DNA from: JAWOFN01 sp046497505 [NCBI: bacterium]
GTDB lineage: Bacteria; Blakebacterota; Blakebacteria; Blakebacterales
DNA length: 42,009 nucleotides
Direction of reading: 5' to 3'
Assembly: GCA_046497505.1 (NCBI GenBank)
Contig: JAWOFN010000124.1
Location: 1 to 42,009 of the forward strand
A model generated the notes under the pieces. That model had not been told where the DNA came from. It made no database searches and saw only the letters and a program-made list of their open reading frames with translations. Below are positions 1 to 14,200 of the stretch, one piece after another; the first letter of the stretch is position 1, and each line of letters begins with the position of its first letter. Position numbers and translations under genes: made by a program.

Positions 1-1161
1 CTGGACCAGCAGCCCCCCGTAGACCCGCTTGTAGTCGGCCGAGCCCTCCAGGCTGCGCTGCGTGCCCCCCCGGTAGCGCATGATGCGCAGGTTCTTCCTG
101 GTCCGGAGGATCTCGAGGGCCTCCTCGTCGTAGTCGGGGGCGATGACCGCCTCCCAGAACCGTTCCGCCATCTTCTCGGCCAGCTCCTCGGTGACGGTCC
201 GGTTGAACCCGGCCAGCCCGCCGAAGGCGGAGATGGGGTCGGTGGCCAGGGCGGCGTCGTAGGCCGCTATGAGGTCCTCACCGGTGGCCACGCCGCACGG
301 GTTGGTGTGCTTGATCATGGCGCAGGCGGGCTCGACGAAGTCCAGCGGGATACCCAGGGCGGATTCCAGGTCGATGATGTTGTTGAAGGAGAGTTCCTTC
401 CCCCCGAGCTGGTCCGCATCCGCCAGGTTGGGACCCCGGCGCACCGGGTCGCGGTAGAAGGCGGCCCGCTGGTGAGGGTTCTCCCCGTACCGCAGCACGT
501 CGACCCGTTCCAGGGTGGGCGAGAGGACGGCCGGGAAGCCGGTGTCCTTCTCATCGCCCAGGGCCTGCAGGTAGGAGGCGATGACCGCGTCGTAACGCGA
601 TGTGCGTACGAACACCTGTGCCGCCATGCTGCGGCTGAGGGTCAGGGGTATCGCCCCCCCTTCTTCCAGCGCGGAGAGCACCTCCGCGTAGTACATGGGG
701 TCGGGCACCACCACCACACCCCGGGGGTTCTTCGCGGCCGAGCGGAGCATGGTGGGACCGCCGATGTCGATGAAGGAGGCAGCCTCTTCTGCGTCCAGAC
801 CGCCCTCCACCGCCTTCTCCTCGAAGGGGTAGAGGTTCACCGCCACCAGGTCGATGGTCCCCCACCCGGCCTCGGCCATCTCCTGCTCGTCCCCCTCGTG
901 CCCCCGGCGGGCCAGCAGGCCGGCGTGGATCTTCGGATGGAGGGTCTTCACCCGACCCTCCATCATCTCACCGCTGCCGGAGTACTCCGCCACGTCCACC
1001 ACCGGGATCCCCTCGTCCTCGAGTACCCTCCGGGTGCCGCCGGTAGAGAGGATCTCGATGCCCAGGGCGTCCAGACCCCGGGCGAAGTCCACGATACCGC
1101 TCTTGTCCGATACACTCAGGAGCGCTCGGCGAACGTTCACGGCGTCAGGGGAGGTGGCCAT
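1..1161 (-). CDS. purH: Bifunctional AICAR transformylase / IMP cyclohydrolase PurH, C-terminus missing
   Basis: Catalyses the last two steps of de novo IMP synthesis: formylation of AICAR using 10-formyl-THF, then ring closure. The first 387 residues are present (the family is usually about 510-530) and the reading frame runs off the left edge. The N-terminal cyclohydrolase (MGS-like) part covers about residues 1-140, with RRALLSVSDKSGI near the start, ILSTGGT and KTLHPKIHAGLLARR. The transformylase part follows, with LRYGENPHQRAAFYR and the Lys-His catalytic motif IKHTNPCG. The ATG at 1161 shares its A with the purN stop in a TGATG junction, so translation is probably coupled to purN. Identification is secure; only the end is unseen. 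Confidence 0.96.
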   Translation of the reverse strand, partial: MATSPDAVNVRRALLSVSDKSGIVDFARGLDALGIEILSTGGTRRVLEDEGIPVVDVAEYSGSGEMMEGRVKTLHPKIHAGLLARRGHEGDEQEMAEAGWGTIDLVAVNLYPFEEKAVEGGLDAEEAASFIDIGGPTMLRSAAKNPRGVVVVPDPMYYAEVLSALEEGGAIPLTLSRSMAAQVFVRTSRYDAVIASYLQALGDEKDTGFPAVLSPTLERVDVLRYGENPHQRAAFYRDPVRRGPNLADADQLGGKELSFNNIIDLESALGIPLDFVEPACAMIKHTNPCGVATGEDLIAAYDAALATDPISAFGGLAGFNRTVTEELAEKMAERFWEAVIAPDYDEEALEILRTRKNLRIMRYRGGTQRSLEGSADYKRVYGGLLVQ

Positions 1162-1802
1162 CAGGTCGCACTCCGGTCAGGGGCTTCAGGGTCTTCTGCT
1201 TGGATGATCACGTGCCGCCCGTCCAGGCGGGCCCTCCCCTCGGCGAACCACTGCAGCACGCGGGGATAGAGCCGATGTTCCTGTTCCAGCACCCGCTGCT
1301 GGAGTTCCTCCGGGGTGTCGCCCTGCAGCACCGGCACCGGCACCTGGGCGGCGATGGGGCCCCGGTCGTACTGCTCGTCCACCAGATGTACGGTCACGCC
1401 CGTCACACGGACCCCGTACTCCAGAGCAGCCTCATGCACGTGGATCCCGTACATCCCCTTCCCCCCGAAGGATGGGAGCAGCGCGGGATGGATGTTGAAC
1501 ATCCGGCCCCGGAAGGCCTGCACCGTCTGGGGTGCGATCAGCTTGAGGTAGCCGGCGAGAGCCACGTAGTCGGGGTCGGCGCCGGCAAGGAGTTCGTGGA
1601 GGCGCTGGTCGTAATCGGACCCCTTGGGTACGTGCACGGCGCGTACCCCGGCGACGCGGGCACGCTCGAGCGCACCTGCCTCCTCCCTGTTGCTGGCGAC
1701 GAGGATGCATTCCAGGTCGAGGCGGCCCTGGGCGATAGCGTCGAGTATCGCCTGAAGGTTGGAGCCCCCTCCCGAAGCGAGTACTGCCAGGGTCTGGGAC
1801 AT
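1161..1802 (-). CDS. purN: Phosphoribosylglycinamide formyltransferase PurN
   Basis: Transfers a formyl group from 10-formyl-THF to GAR, the third step of purine synthesis. The 213-residue product matches the usual 190-215. The phosphate-binding LASGGGSNLQAI sits at residues 8-19. The catalytic Asn103 and His105 lie in NIHPALLPSFGG, and the catalytic Asp142 in HLVDEQYDRGP, by analogy with Asn106/His108/Asp144 of E. coli. An in-frame ATG at 1835 would add 11 residues before the first strand. The start at 1802 is preferred because it matches the family N-terminus, although neither start has a clear Shine-Dalgarno. First gene of a purN-purH pair. Confidence 0.95.
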   Translation of the reverse strand: MSQTLAVLASGGGSNLQAILDAIAQGRLDLECILVASNREEAGALERARVAGVRAVHVPKGSDYDQRLHELLAGADPDYVALAGYLKLIAPQTVQAFRGRMFNIHPALLPSFGGKGMYGIHVHEAALEYGVRVTGVTVHLVDEQYDRGPIAAQVPVPVLQGDTPEELQQRVLEQEHRLYPRVLQWFAEGRARLDGRHVIIQAEDPEAPDRSAT

Positions 1803-1840
1803 AGAGCCTACGATGTCTTGGGGAGCGAATCCCATCCGGC

Positions 1841-1875
1841 GGCCGACAGCCGCCGCGAACCCGCGGCGGCAGGCC
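1841..1875 (-). other. GC-rich hairpin upstream of purN
   Basis: Perfect 9-bp inverted repeat, GCCGCCGCG (1849-1857) with CGCGGCGGC (1862-1870), four-base loop. GGCC at both outer ends could add four pairs across a small internal loop. It lies about 45 nt before the chosen purN start. There is no T-tract, so it may be a leader structure for purN or a Rho-type 3' end protecting glnB mRNA. Confidence 0.5.
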
Positions 1876-1919
1876 GTAGACTACTTGTCAGCCCTTTCTC
1901 TTGCAAGGGGTATCTAGGC

Positions 1920-5301
<3,382 letters not shown>

Positions 5302-5304
5302 CCT

Positions 5305-5340
5305 CCCCGGCGGGACCGCTCCGTCGGCGGATCCCCGGGG
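5305..5340. terminator. Possible bidirectional terminator between glnE and glnD
   Basis: Nested inverted repeats fill the 44-nt convergent gap: outer CCCCGG (5305-5310) with CCGGGG (5335-5340), inner CCGC (5316-5319) with GCGG (5327-5330). There is no T-tract on either side, so function is uncertain; position between two convergent stops is the main support. Confidence 0.35.
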
Positions 5341-5345
5341 ACCCG

Positions 5346-7970
5346 TCATCCGCCCTCCTCTTCCTCCAGGATCCCCCTGAGCCGGGTCTCCAGTAAACCA
5401 CGGGAGCCGCGGTCGAGGGGAGCGCCCAGGGGGTCGGTGACGTAGAAGGCGTCCACGGCCCGCTCTCCCTCGGTGGTGATGAACGCCTGGTGGATGGCTG
5501 CCCCGGTCTCGGAGATGCAGCTTGTGATCTCATGGAGCAGCCCCACGTGGTCGGCGGCCCTCACCTCCAGCACGCTGTAGCGCTCCGAGGCGTCCTCGTC
5601 CCAGGTCACCCGCACCGGGTACCGCATCCGGGGACGGTCCCGCATCCGCCAGCGGTCCCGGTGCGCCTCGATGAGGGGCTCCACCTCCCGCTCACCCTCC
5701 GCCACCGGCACGATCAGCTCCCGCACCTCCGACTCCTGCCGTGGACCCATGGGCCCGCCGCCCTCCGCGTCGGATACGGTGAAACGGTCGAACACCACAC
5801 CGTCGAGACGGGTGAAGATCCGCGCCCTCCGTATCGTGAGGTCGCGGCTGGCCAGCAGACCGCACACCCGGCTCAGCAGCCGGGGGCGGTCCCGGGCCGC
5901 CAGGGTGAGCTGGCTGGTGGCCGCCCCGTGACGGATCTCCGCCCGGGGTCTCCCCGCCCCCTCTGCCAGATACTCCTCCAGCAGTCCCCGGTCGGCCCGC
6001 AGCCGGTCGAGGTCCAGGCCCTGGAGGTATTCGCCGGGCATCCCGGCCAGGAAGGCCTCCAGCTCGGGGAGCTCCCCCGCCGGGGCCCCTTCCAGCAGCC
6101 GCTCCCGCTCCCGCTCCGGACCGGGCACCCCCTCCCCGGCGAGCCGGGCCGCCACCCTGCCCGTGAGGTCGCTGATGAGCCGACCCTTCCACGGGGTGAG
6201 CACCCCGGGACCCACCGCCGCCAGGTCGCATACGGTGAGCAGCCCAAGCAGGCGCAGTCTCCGCGGGGTGCGTACGATGCGCACCAGCCGCTGGATGAGG
6301 GCTGGATCGGTCAGGTCCCTCCGCTGGGAGGCGGCGCTGAGGGCCAGGTGGTGGCGGACCAGGAACGCCGCGTCCGCCAGCTCCTCCTCCGCCAGTCCCA
6401 GGCGCTCTCCCGCCTTCCGGACCAGCCGGGCCCCGCGCTCCGCGTGACGGCCGCTCCCCGTACCCTTCGCCGCGTCGTGGTAAAGGATGGCGAGCCGCAG
6501 GATCCCCTCGTCCTCCCGGTCGACCTCCCAATCCTCCAGGGGGAGTTCGGAAAGGGTACGCTCCAGCCCCGGACTGCCGGGGTGAGCGAGGCCGCCCGGC
6601 TCGAGCCCTCCGCCCCTCACGACCCCGCACAAATCCTCCAGCACATCCACCATCCTCAGGGTGTGTTCATCCACCGTGTACCGGTGGTAGGGATCGTACT
6701 GCACGAGGGCCGCGATGCGTTCGAACTCCGGGAGCAGCCCCCCCAGGATCCCCAGCTGATGCATCCCGTGCAGGGACCAGGCGGCGTGCCGGCACCGGAG
6801 CAGGTCGAGGAAGGCAGGGCCGTGTGAGGGGTCCCGGGAAGCAGCCCGCCCCAGGGTCCGGCCCTTCCGATGCAGCCAGGAGGCGGTGTCGGGATGCAGG
6901 GTCCCCCGGGTCCGCGCCAGTTCGGTGAAGCGCCGTACCACCTCGACGGGATCCCTCTCCAGCTCCGAGACGGGCCAGGGCCCCGCCCCGCTGGTGTCGG
7001 GGTGCAGCACCGTGAGCATGGTCCTGCGTCCCTCCTCCAGGGGCCAGTCCGCCCGGGCCAGTTCCAGCCGCGCGAAGGTGAACACCTCCCGCGCCGCCCG
7101 ATAGTAGTCCCGCATGAAAACCTCCACCGGCAGGCGTCCCCGCTCCTCCTCGTAGGCCAGGGAAGAGGCTGCGGCGACCTGGCTCCGATGATCCAGCCGG
7201 TCCCAGGGCCGTCCCTTCAGCAAATGCAGGGTGTTCCGGACCCGCCAGAGGAGGTCCCACGAACCCCGGAGCCTGCGGTAGAGGGGTGCTTCGATGTCCC
7301 GCTCCTCCAGGTAGTCCCGGAATATCCGTGCCTTACCGGAGGCGTTGGAGAGCCAAAGGAGGGTGTGCAGGTCGCGGAGGCCCCCCGGGCCCTCCTTCAC
7401 CTCCGGTTCCGCCAGGTAGACCGTGTCACCCGACCCCGCGTGCCGCCGCTCCAGTTCCCGTACCTTCGCCTCCAGGAAACCATCCCGTCCCGGAGCGAGC
7501 ACCTCTTCGCGGACCCGGCGGTCCAGTGCTTCCGTCACCTCCTCCGCTCCCCAGACGTGGCGCAGTTCCAGGTACGCGGTGAGGGTCTGGATATCCTCGC
7601 GGCAGCCCTGGAGGGCCTGGTCGGGTGTCACGACCCCGTGGCCGACCTCCCAGCCCAGGTCCCAGAGGGACCGGATGAACCCCGGCGCTTCCTCCGGCGG
7701 CTCCTCCGCGGTGTGTACGAGGTGGAGGTCCACATCGGAGGCGAAGGCGAGCTCCCCCCTCCCATACCCTCCGACCGCGGCGACCGCGACCCCGGTGCCC
7801 GATGGCAGCCAGATGCCGGCCAGGGTCCGGACCGCGCCGTCCACGAGCCGGCTGTAGGCCCGGACCACCGCTCCTCCCGGATCCCCCCTCCGGTGCCGTT
7901 CAATGACACGGGCCCGGTCCTCCTGGAACCGGGCCCGAACGTCCCTCGATCTTCTGTATCCTTTTGTCAC
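5346..7970 (-). CDS. glnD: [Protein-PII] uridylyltransferase / uridylyl-removing enzyme GlnD
   Basis: Senses glutamine and adds or removes UMP on GlnB. It has 874 residues (E. coli 890) with the full domain order. The nucleotidyltransferase carries GGYGRGELAFASDVDL at residues 67-82 (Asp79, Asp81). The HD hydrolase region has DEHT (His436), LYHDAAKG (His498-Asp499) and RHH (539-541). Two ACT domains lie at about 693-735 (DRPRLLSRVCGLLASRDL) and 802-848 (AADHVGLLHEITSCISETG). The start is GTG at 7970, 8 nt after the glnA stop, without a clear ribosome site, so translation may be coupled to glnA. Last gene of the prfA operon. Confidence 0.96.
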   Translation of the reverse strand: MTKGYRRSRDVRARFQEDRARVIERHRRGDPGGAVVRAYSRLVDGAVRTLAGIWLPSGTGVAVAAVGGYGRGELAFASDVDLHLVHTAEEPPEEAPGFIRSLWDLGWEVGHGVVTPDQALQGCREDIQTLTAYLELRHVWGAEEVTEALDRRVREEVLAPGRDGFLEAKVRELERRHAGSGDTVYLAEPEVKEGPGGLRDLHTLLWLSNASGKARIFRDYLEERDIEAPLYRRLRGSWDLLWRVRNTLHLLKGRPWDRLDHRSQVAAASSLAYEEERGRLPVEVFMRDYYRAAREVFTFARLELARADWPLEEGRRTMLTVLHPDTSGAGPWPVSELERDPVEVVRRFTELARTRGTLHPDTASWLHRKGRTLGRAASRDPSHGPAFLDLLRCRHAAWSLHGMHQLGILGGLLPEFERIAALVQYDPYHRYTVDEHTLRMVDVLEDLCGVVRGGGLEPGGLAHPGSPGLERTLSELPLEDWEVDREDEGILRLAILYHDAAKGTGSGRHAERGARLVRKAGERLGLAEEELADAAFLVRHHLALSAASQRRDLTDPALIQRLVRIVRTPRRLRLLGLLTVCDLAAVGPGVLTPWKGRLISDLTGRVAARLAGEGVPGPERERERLLEGAPAGELPELEAFLAGMPGEYLQGLDLDRLRADRGLLEEYLAEGAGRPRAEIRHGAATSQLTLAARDRPRLLSRVCGLLASRDLTIRRARIFTRLDGVVFDRFTVSDAEGGGPMGPRQESEVRELIVPVAEGEREVEPLIEAHRDRWRMRDRPRMRYPVRVTWDEDASERYSVLEVRAADHVGLLHEITSCISETGAAIHQAFITTEGERAVDAFYVTDPLGAPLDRGSRGLLETRLRGILEEEEGG

Positions 7971-7978
7971 GTATCTGG

Positions 7979-9397
7979 TTACACGTCGAAGTAGAGGTGG
8001 AACTCGAAGGGATGGGGCCGGAGCCTCATCTCGTTCACCTCCCGGGCCATCTTGTAGTCGATCCAGGCGTTGATCACGTCCTCGGTGAACACGTCCCCCT
8101 TGAGGAGGAACTCGTGGTCCGTTCTCAACTCGGTCAGCGCCTCCTCCAGGGAGCCGGGTGCCGAGGGGATGCCGGCCAGCTCTTCGGGAGGCAGGTCGTA
8201 GATGTCCTTATCCATCGGCTCACCCGGGTCGATCTTGTTCTGGATCCCGTCCAGTCCCGCCATGAGCAGAGCACTGAAGGCCAGGTAGGGGTTGCAGGAA
8301 GGATCGGGGAAGCGCACCTCGATCCGCTTGCTCTTCGGGCTCTGACTGTACACCGGGATCCGGATCGCCGCCGAGCGGTTGCGCTGGCTGTAGGCCAGGT
8401 TCACGGGGGCCTCGAAACCGGGTACCAGCCGCTTGAAGGAGTTAGTGGTGGGGTTGGTGAGGGCAACCACCGCCCGGGCGTGCTTGATGATGCCCCCGAT
8501 GAAGTGGAGGGCCGTCTCGCTCAGGTTCGCGTAGTTCTCCCCGTAGAAGAGAGGCTTGTCCCCCTTCCAGAGGCTGAGGTGGGTGTGCATCCCCGATCCG
8601 TTGTCGCCGTAGAGGGGCTTGGGCATGAACGTGACCGTCTTGTTGTTCTTACGGGCGACGTTCTTCACCACGTACTTGTAGAGCATCATCTTGTCGGCGA
8701 TCTCGAGCAGCGGTCCGAACCGCATGTCGATCTCCATCTGGCCCCCGGTCGCCACCTCGTGGTGCGCGGCCTCCACGTCGATACCCAGGATCCGCATGGT
8801 CATGACCATCTCGTTCCGGATGTCCGCCATGCTGTCGTGGGGAGGGACGGGGAAATACCCCTCCTTGAAACGGGGCTTGTTCCCCAGGTTGGGGTTCTCG
8901 TCCTGTCCCGTGTTCCAGCGTCCCTCCTTGCTGTCGATGACGTAGAACCCCTGGTTCTCCCGCAGGTCGAAGCGCACCGAGTCGAGGAGGAAGAACTCGG
9001 CCTCCGGACCCACGAAGGCGGTGTCCGCGATGCCCGTGCTCTTGAGGTACGCCTCCGCTTTCGAGGCGATGTAGCGGGGACAGCGGGCGTAACGCTCCCG
9101 GGTGACAGGGTCGTAGATGTCGCAGATCAGGCTGAGGGTCTTCGTGTCGTAGAACGGGTCCAGCATGGCGGTGTCGGGGTCGGGAACCACCAGCATGTCG
9201 CTCTCGAAGATCTTCTGCCAGCCCCTCATGCTCGACCCGTCGAAACCGTACCCCTCCTCGAAGGAGTCCTCCTCGAGCTTGCTGGCGGGGACCGTGAAAT
9301 GCTGCCACAGGCCCGGGAAATCCATGAACTTCAGGTCGATGAGTTCCACCGAGTTCTCTTTGACGATATCCAGTACTTCTTTCGGGGTGAACGGCAT
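7979..9397 (-). CDS. glnA: Type I glutamine synthetase GlnA
   Basis: ATP-dependent synthesis of glutamine from glutamate and ammonium; forms a dodecamer in the cytosol. It has 472 residues, typical of GSI-beta. Motifs seen: [12 protein letters not shown] and FDGSSMRGW near the N-terminus, [23 protein letters not shown], the ATP-binding [19 protein letters not shown], and [20 protein letters not shown]. The adenylylation site is [10 protein letters not shown] with the Tyr at residue 400 (Tyr397 in E. coli), which fits the presence of glnE. ATG 9397 is chosen: upstream in-frame codons to 9550 are not GS-like. GAGGAG lies about 13 nt upstream. It follows the GWxTD gene by 38 nt and precedes glnD by 8 nt. 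Confidence 0.98.
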   Translation of the reverse strand: MPFTPKEVLDIVKENSVELIDLKFMDFPGLWQHFTVPASKLEEDSFEEGYGFDGSSMRGWQKIFESDMLVVPDPDTAMLDPFYDTKTLSLICDIYDPVTRERYARCPRYIASKAEAYLKSTGIADTAFVGPEAEFFLLDSVRFDLRENQGFYVIDSKEGRWNTGQDENPNLGNKPRFKEGYFPVPPHDSMADIRNEMVMTMRILGIDVEAAHHEVATGGQMEIDMRFGPLLEIADKMMLYKYVVKNVARKNNKTVTFMPKPLYGDNGSGMHTHLSLWKGDKPLFYGENYANLSETALHFIGGIIKHARAVVALTNPTTNSFKRLVPGFEAPVNLAYSQRNRSAAIRIPVYSQSPKSKRIEVRFPDPSCNPYLAFSALLMAGLDGIQNKIDPGEPMDKDIYDLPPEELAGIPSAPGSLEEALTELRTDHEFLLKGDVFTEDVINAWIDYKMAREVNEMRLRPHPFEFHLYFDV

Positions 9398-9435
9398 GGG
9401 CCCCTCAGCTCCTCTCGATCGGATGGTCAGCTTCA

Positions 9436-10767
9436 CTACTCGTTCCCTGATCCCGGGGGGGGACCTGTGGAGAGGTCCCTCCGCAGCACCCACTCCCCGT
9501 CCCGCTCCAGCTGGAAGGTGAATACGGCCGCCGGGTCCCGGTAGACCCACCGCTTCCTCAGGACCTCCCTGGGCTCGTCCAGCGGCCCCCGGGGCGCGAT
9601 CACCGCCCGTTCCTCCAGCTCCTCATCGGGAGCTCCGTAGGCCACGTAGACACGGCCCGGGTCGCTCTCCCATCCGACCCGCCCCCGGGCTCCCCAGCGC
9701 TCCTCAGCATGGCGCAGCCGCCGGACGAACTCCTCCTTCGCCTCGTTCCGTTCCGTGGTCGGGGTGGGATCGAGGCTCTTCCAGAGGCTGTCCACGAAGG
9801 CGATGCGGGCCCCCTCGTCCCCTTCCCGGAACCGTTCGACCGTCTCCCCGGAGGCATACAGCGTCATCTGGCGGGCCGAAGCCGGTCCATCCCTCCCCGT
9901 CTCCAACAGGGGGCGCTGGACCCGGAACCCCTTCCTGGACTCCAGGGGACCGGCCCGGCTCTCCAGCCTCACGGTCAGGGTCCAGGACCCGGGCTCCATC
10001 CCGGTGATGTCGACACGGTCCGTGACGGTCCCGCGACGACCTGCGGGGACCCTGCGGGAACCGAGGTCGATGCGCTCCCCGGAGGGTCCCGTGGCGCCGT
10101 AGCGGGCGGTTGCCTCGACCTCGAGCCCGTATGTCTCGAAGCGGAACCCCAGGAGATCGGTCCCGGGGGGCAGGTGTGCCCCGATCCGCACCCGCTCCCC
10201 GTCCCGGCGGCCCCCTTCCAGCAGCTCGATATCGCTGAGACCGGGACCGCCTTCGGCACCGGGGGGCGCGGAGGCCTCCGCCGCTGCACGCCCGGTGCGT
10301 ATGGAACCCTCATCCTCCACGGTGACCTCGACCGACCATCGCCCCTCGGGGGGGCGGAAGGCCCGGGAGAACCGCACACGGGCCGTGGGGTCCTCCCGCC
10401 CGTACCCCGGCGGGAGCACGACCCTCCCACCATAGCTGCCCCCCCCGACTTGTCTGCCTCCCCGGTCCCTGATCACCGCCCTCCACCGGTAGGATGCAGT
10501 CCACCGGGCATCCCGACCCATCTCCGTCTCCCGCTGGAAGAGGAGCCTGCTGCGGGGGAATGAACCGCGGACCCGGAGGAGAGGGGCCCCTTCTGTGTCC
10601 CGGAACGCAGCGACCTCGAGTTCCACCTCGATGCCCCCGGCGGGACCGAAGTCCCCACCTTCGGCTCCGGGGGCGAGGTCCCCGGCAGCGGCACATCCTG
10701 AGAGGGCGGTCCCGACGGCCAGAAGCAGGGTGCCCACCCGCCTCGACGGCCGCGGTGTCCCTACCAC
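9436..10767 (-). CDS. GWxTD-domain lipoprotein of unknown function
   Basis: 443 residues. The N-terminus has a basic start, a hydrophobic stretch and a lipobox-like LSGC, with Cys25 as the probable lipidated residue. The middle (about 40-280) is beta-rich with no recognised motif. The C-terminal third holds the GWxTD domain: [18 protein letters not shown], with Ser where Thr is usual, then [20 protein letters not shown]. These proteins are known from Gemmatimonadota, Bacteroidota and Acidobacteriota, often as outer-membrane or periplasmic proteins; their role is not established. GTG at 10767 overlaps the lptE stop by 7 nt. Placement between lptE and glnA suggests an envelope role. Confidence 0.85.
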   Translation of the reverse strand: MVGTPRPSRRVGTLLLAVGTALSGCAAAGDLAPGAEGGDFGPAGGIEVELEVAAFRDTEGAPLLRVRGSFPRSRLLFQRETEMGRDARWTASYRWRAVIRDRGGRQVGGGSYGGRVVLPPGYGREDPTARVRFSRAFRPPEGRWSVEVTVEDEGSIRTGRAAAEASAPPGAEGGPGLSDIELLEGGRRDGERVRIGAHLPPGTDLLGFRFETYGLEVEATARYGATGPSGERIDLGSRRVPAGRRGTVTDRVDITGMEPGSWTLTVRLESRAGPLESRKGFRVQRPLLETGRDGPASARQMTLYASGETVERFREGDEGARIAFVDSLWKSLDPTPTTERNEAKEEFVRRLRHAEERWGARGRVGWESDPGRVYVAYGAPDEELEERAVIAPRGPLDEPREVLRKRWVYRDPAAVFTFQLERDGEWVLRRDLSTGPPPGSGNE

Positions 10768-11279
10768 CCCGCCACCACCCCGTTCAGCACCTCCTGGACC
10801 ACCTGGCCGATGGCGCGTTCCAGCCCGGTCCTGCGCTGGTCGGGGCCGGTGTTCTCATAGGTCGCGCTCCCGAACAGCCGGGAGGATTCCCACAGCACCT
10901 CCTCCTCGACCCTGTCCACGAAGCGCACGTCCACGATGATGGTGATGTTGAAGCGCTCCACCCGCTCCTCCCGGCTGAAACCCGCTGCTTCCTCCGAATA
11001 GGTGCGCACGGTGCCGTGGAGCACACTGCTCGCCTCGTTCTCGTCCGTCACGACCCGGAGGGTGCCGTCCCGGACGAAGGCGGTTGAGAGCTGGTCGGTG
11101 ATCTCCTCGGCCACCCCGAACTCGCCGGTCTCGTTGGCAAAGAGGGGGATGGCTATGGTCCGGATATGGCCGGGGAGCCCGGAGGTGAAGGAATAAGCAC
11201 ACCCGCCCAGGAGGAACAGCAGGGCTGGGAGGAGTCCCCGGAGGAGGATCCGCTGCGTTTCAGGCCGTGATCCAGACAT
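10761..11279 (-). CDS. lptE: LptE-like LPS-assembly lipoprotein
   Basis: 172 residues. The signal peptide is LLRGLLPALLFLLGGC, with Cys27 as the lipidation site, followed by AYSFTSGLPGHIRTIAIPLFANETGEFG. That is the hallmark start of the LptE family in FCB-type bacteria (IxTIAIPxFxNxT). LptE plugs and helps assemble the LptD barrel that inserts LPS. The rest includes EEITDQLSTAF and a C-terminal helix ending near ERAIGQVVQEVL. ATG 11279 lies inside dnaE (20-nt overlap), with GGGAG just upstream; in-frame codons further upstream are dnaE antiphase sequence. No lptD is in the window. Confidence 0.85.
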   Translation of the reverse strand: MSGSRPETQRILLRGLLPALLFLLGGCAYSFTSGLPGHIRTIAIPLFANETGEFGVAEEITDQLSTAFVRDGTLRVVTDENEASSVLHGTVRTYSEEAAGFSREERVERFNITIIVDVRFVDRVEEEVLWESSRLFGSATYENTGPDQRRTGLERAIGQVVQEVLNGVVAGW

Positions 11280-14200
11280 TCTCGTCTCCCAGGATCTCCT
11301 TGAGTTCTGTGAGCACCGGCCCTTCCGGGTCCACCCTCGATGCACCCGAACGCAGGCGCAGTGTCGTGGACTCCCCGTAATCCAGATGGATGTAGACGGG
11401 CACATCCCCGGGATAGCGGTCCAGCACGCCGCGCGCCTCTGCTGCCAGTTCCGCACCCTCCTCCCCCACCAGGAGCAGATGGACCGCTCGGGTGAGCCTG
11501 CCCCGCACCTCCGGCAGCGGGATGTATTCATCTGCGACCACCTTCGGGGCCTCTCCCTCCCTCTGGGAGAGCCGTCCCCGGACGAGCACCATGCCGTCCT
11601 CTGCCAGCAGATCCGCATGGGCCTTGTATGCGTCGCTGAAGGTGAGCACCTCGGCGGAGCCGGTGAAATCCTCCAGCGATACGAAGGCGATGGGGTTCCC
11701 CCGCCGGTCGGTCTTCCTGCTCACATCGGTGATGATCCCCGCCACACACACCGCCGTGTTGTCCCCGATCTCCTCCAGGTCCCCCAGCCGGGCGGAGGCG
11801 AAGGAACTCACCTCGTCGCGGTAGCGCTCCAGCGGATGTCCCGACACGTAGAAACCGAGGGCCTCCTTCTCCCGGGTGAGCATATCGTGGAGGCTCCAGG
11901 GCTCCAGGTCCGGCAGGTCGAGACGTCCGGCCTCCAAGACCTCGCCGCCGCCCTCCGCATCGAACATGCTCACCTGTCCCCGGTCCCGTTCAGCCTGCCG
12001 CTTCTGCGCCCCCTCCAGTTCCCGGGCCACCGCGGCAAGGAGCTGGGCCCGGTGACCGCCGAGGGAATCCATAGCCCCCGCCATGACCAAGCTCTCCACC
12101 ACACGCTTGTTCACGCTCTTGAGGTCGACCCGTTCCAGGAAATCCGCGAGGTCCTGGAAGGGCCCCCCCTCCTCCCGCGACTCCAGGACCGCCTCGATGG
12201 CGGAGTGCCCCACGTTCTTCACCGCGCCCAGGCCGAAGCGGATCACTCCCTCCCCGGTGACCGTGAACTTCTCCTCCGACTCGTTCAGGTCGGGGGGAGC
12301 CACCTCGAGCCCCAGCCTGCGGCACTCCTCGATGAGGATGACCACCCGGTCGGAGTTGTTCATCTCGCTGGAGAGGTTGGCCGCCATGAACTCGGCCGGG
12401 TAATGGGCCTTGAGATAGCCGGTCTGGTAGGCGAGCAGGGCATAGCCGGCCGAGTGTGAGCGGTTGAACCCGTATCCGGCGAAGTAGGCCATCAGTTCGA
12501 AGACGTCCTCGGCCGTCCTGCGGTCGATCTCCCGCTCCACCACCCCGGCCACGAACTTCTCCCGCTGCTCCTCCATGACCTCGGCCTTCTTCTTCCCCAT
12601 GGCCCGGCGGAGGAGGTCCGCCTCCCCCAGGCTGAAACCCGCCATCTCCGAGGCGATCCGCATGACCTGTTCCTGATAGACGATGATCCCGTAGGTGGGC
12701 TGCAGGATCGGCTTGAGCATGTCGTGCGGGTATTCGATGGGCTTGCGGCCGTGCTTACGGTCGATGAAGTCGTCCACCATGTTCGAGCCCAGGGGCCCCG
12801 GACGGTAGAGGGCGTTCATGGCGATGAGGTCTTCCAGCGCGGAGGGGCGCAGCTTGCGCAGGTAGTCCCGCATCCCGGTGGACTCGAACTGGAAGATGCC
12901 GATGGTCTCGCCCCGGCTGAACAGCTCATAGGTCTTCTCGTCGTCCAGTGGGAGTTCCTCGAGGTCGACCTCGACCCCGTGCCCCCTCCTGATCAGCTCG
13001 CCTGCGTCGTGGAGGACGGTGAGGGTGCGCAGACCCAGGAAGTCCACCTTCAGCAGTCCCACCTGCTCCACGTTCGTCATGCTGTACTGGGTGGTGACCT
13101 CCCCCTTGCTCCCCTTGTAGAGGGGCACGTAGTCGGTGAGGTCTCCGGGGGCGATGACCACACCCGCCGCGTGGGTGGAGGCATGCCGGCTGAGCCCCTC
13201 CAGCACCCGGGCGTGCTCGAAGAGCCGCTGGTAGCGTTCGTCCTCCTCGATGGCCTCCTGCAGGGCGGCCCCCTGCTTCATGGCGGTCTCCAGCTCGATA
13301 CCCAGCTCCTCCGGGACCAGCTTGGCCAGGCGGTCCACCTCCGAGTAAGGGAGACCCATGACCCTGCCCACGTCCCGTACCGCGGCACGGGCCTTCATAG
13401 TCCCGAAGGTGATGATCTGGCTGACGCTCTCCTCGCCGTACTTGTCGACCACGTACCGGATGATCTCCGGCCGCCGCTCGTAGCAGAAGTCGATGTCGAT
13501 GTCGGGCATGGTGACCCGCTCGGGGTTCAGGAAGCGTTCGAAGAGCAGGTCGTACTTGATGGGGTCGATGTTGGTGATGCCCAGGCAGTAGGACACCAGG
13601 CTCCCCGCCGCCGAACCCCGCCCCGGTCCCACCGGGATACCGATCCTCCGGGCCTGCTTCGTGAAGTCGGCGACGATGAGGAAGTATCCGGCGAAGCCCA
13701 TCTGCTTGATGATGCCCAGCTCGTACTCCAGCCGCTGCTCCACCCCCTCCACATCCCCCCGGTACCGCTCCTTCGCCCCTTCGAAGGCCAGGTGACGGAG
13801 GTATTCGTAGAGGGTCTTGAATCCCGGCGGCAGGGGGTAGTCGGGCAGGTGCATCTCGCCGAACTCGAGCATGAGGTTGCACTGCTCGGCGATGCGGACG
13901 GTGTTCTCCAGCGCCTCCGGGATCCCCCGGAATCGCTCGGCCATCTCCTCGGGCGTCTTGAAGTAGAGCTGGCTGTTCGACTTCATGCGGTCCGGGTCGC
14001 TGAGTGTCTTCCCGGTCTGCACGCAGAGGAGCACCTCGTGGCTGGTGGCGTGCTCCCGCTTCATGAAATGGATGTCGTTGGTGGCCACGAGCGGGATATC
14101 CAGCTCGCGGCTCAGGGCGATCTGGGCCTCGATATCCCGTTTCTCGTCCTCGATGTCGTGGTCCTGGACCTCCAGGTAGTAGTTCCCCTCCCCGAAGATC

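Noticed and set aside
9398-9550. N-terminal extension of glnA
   Set aside because: The 51 extra residues lie in the GWxTD gene and its spacer; GS starts at [14 protein letters not shown].
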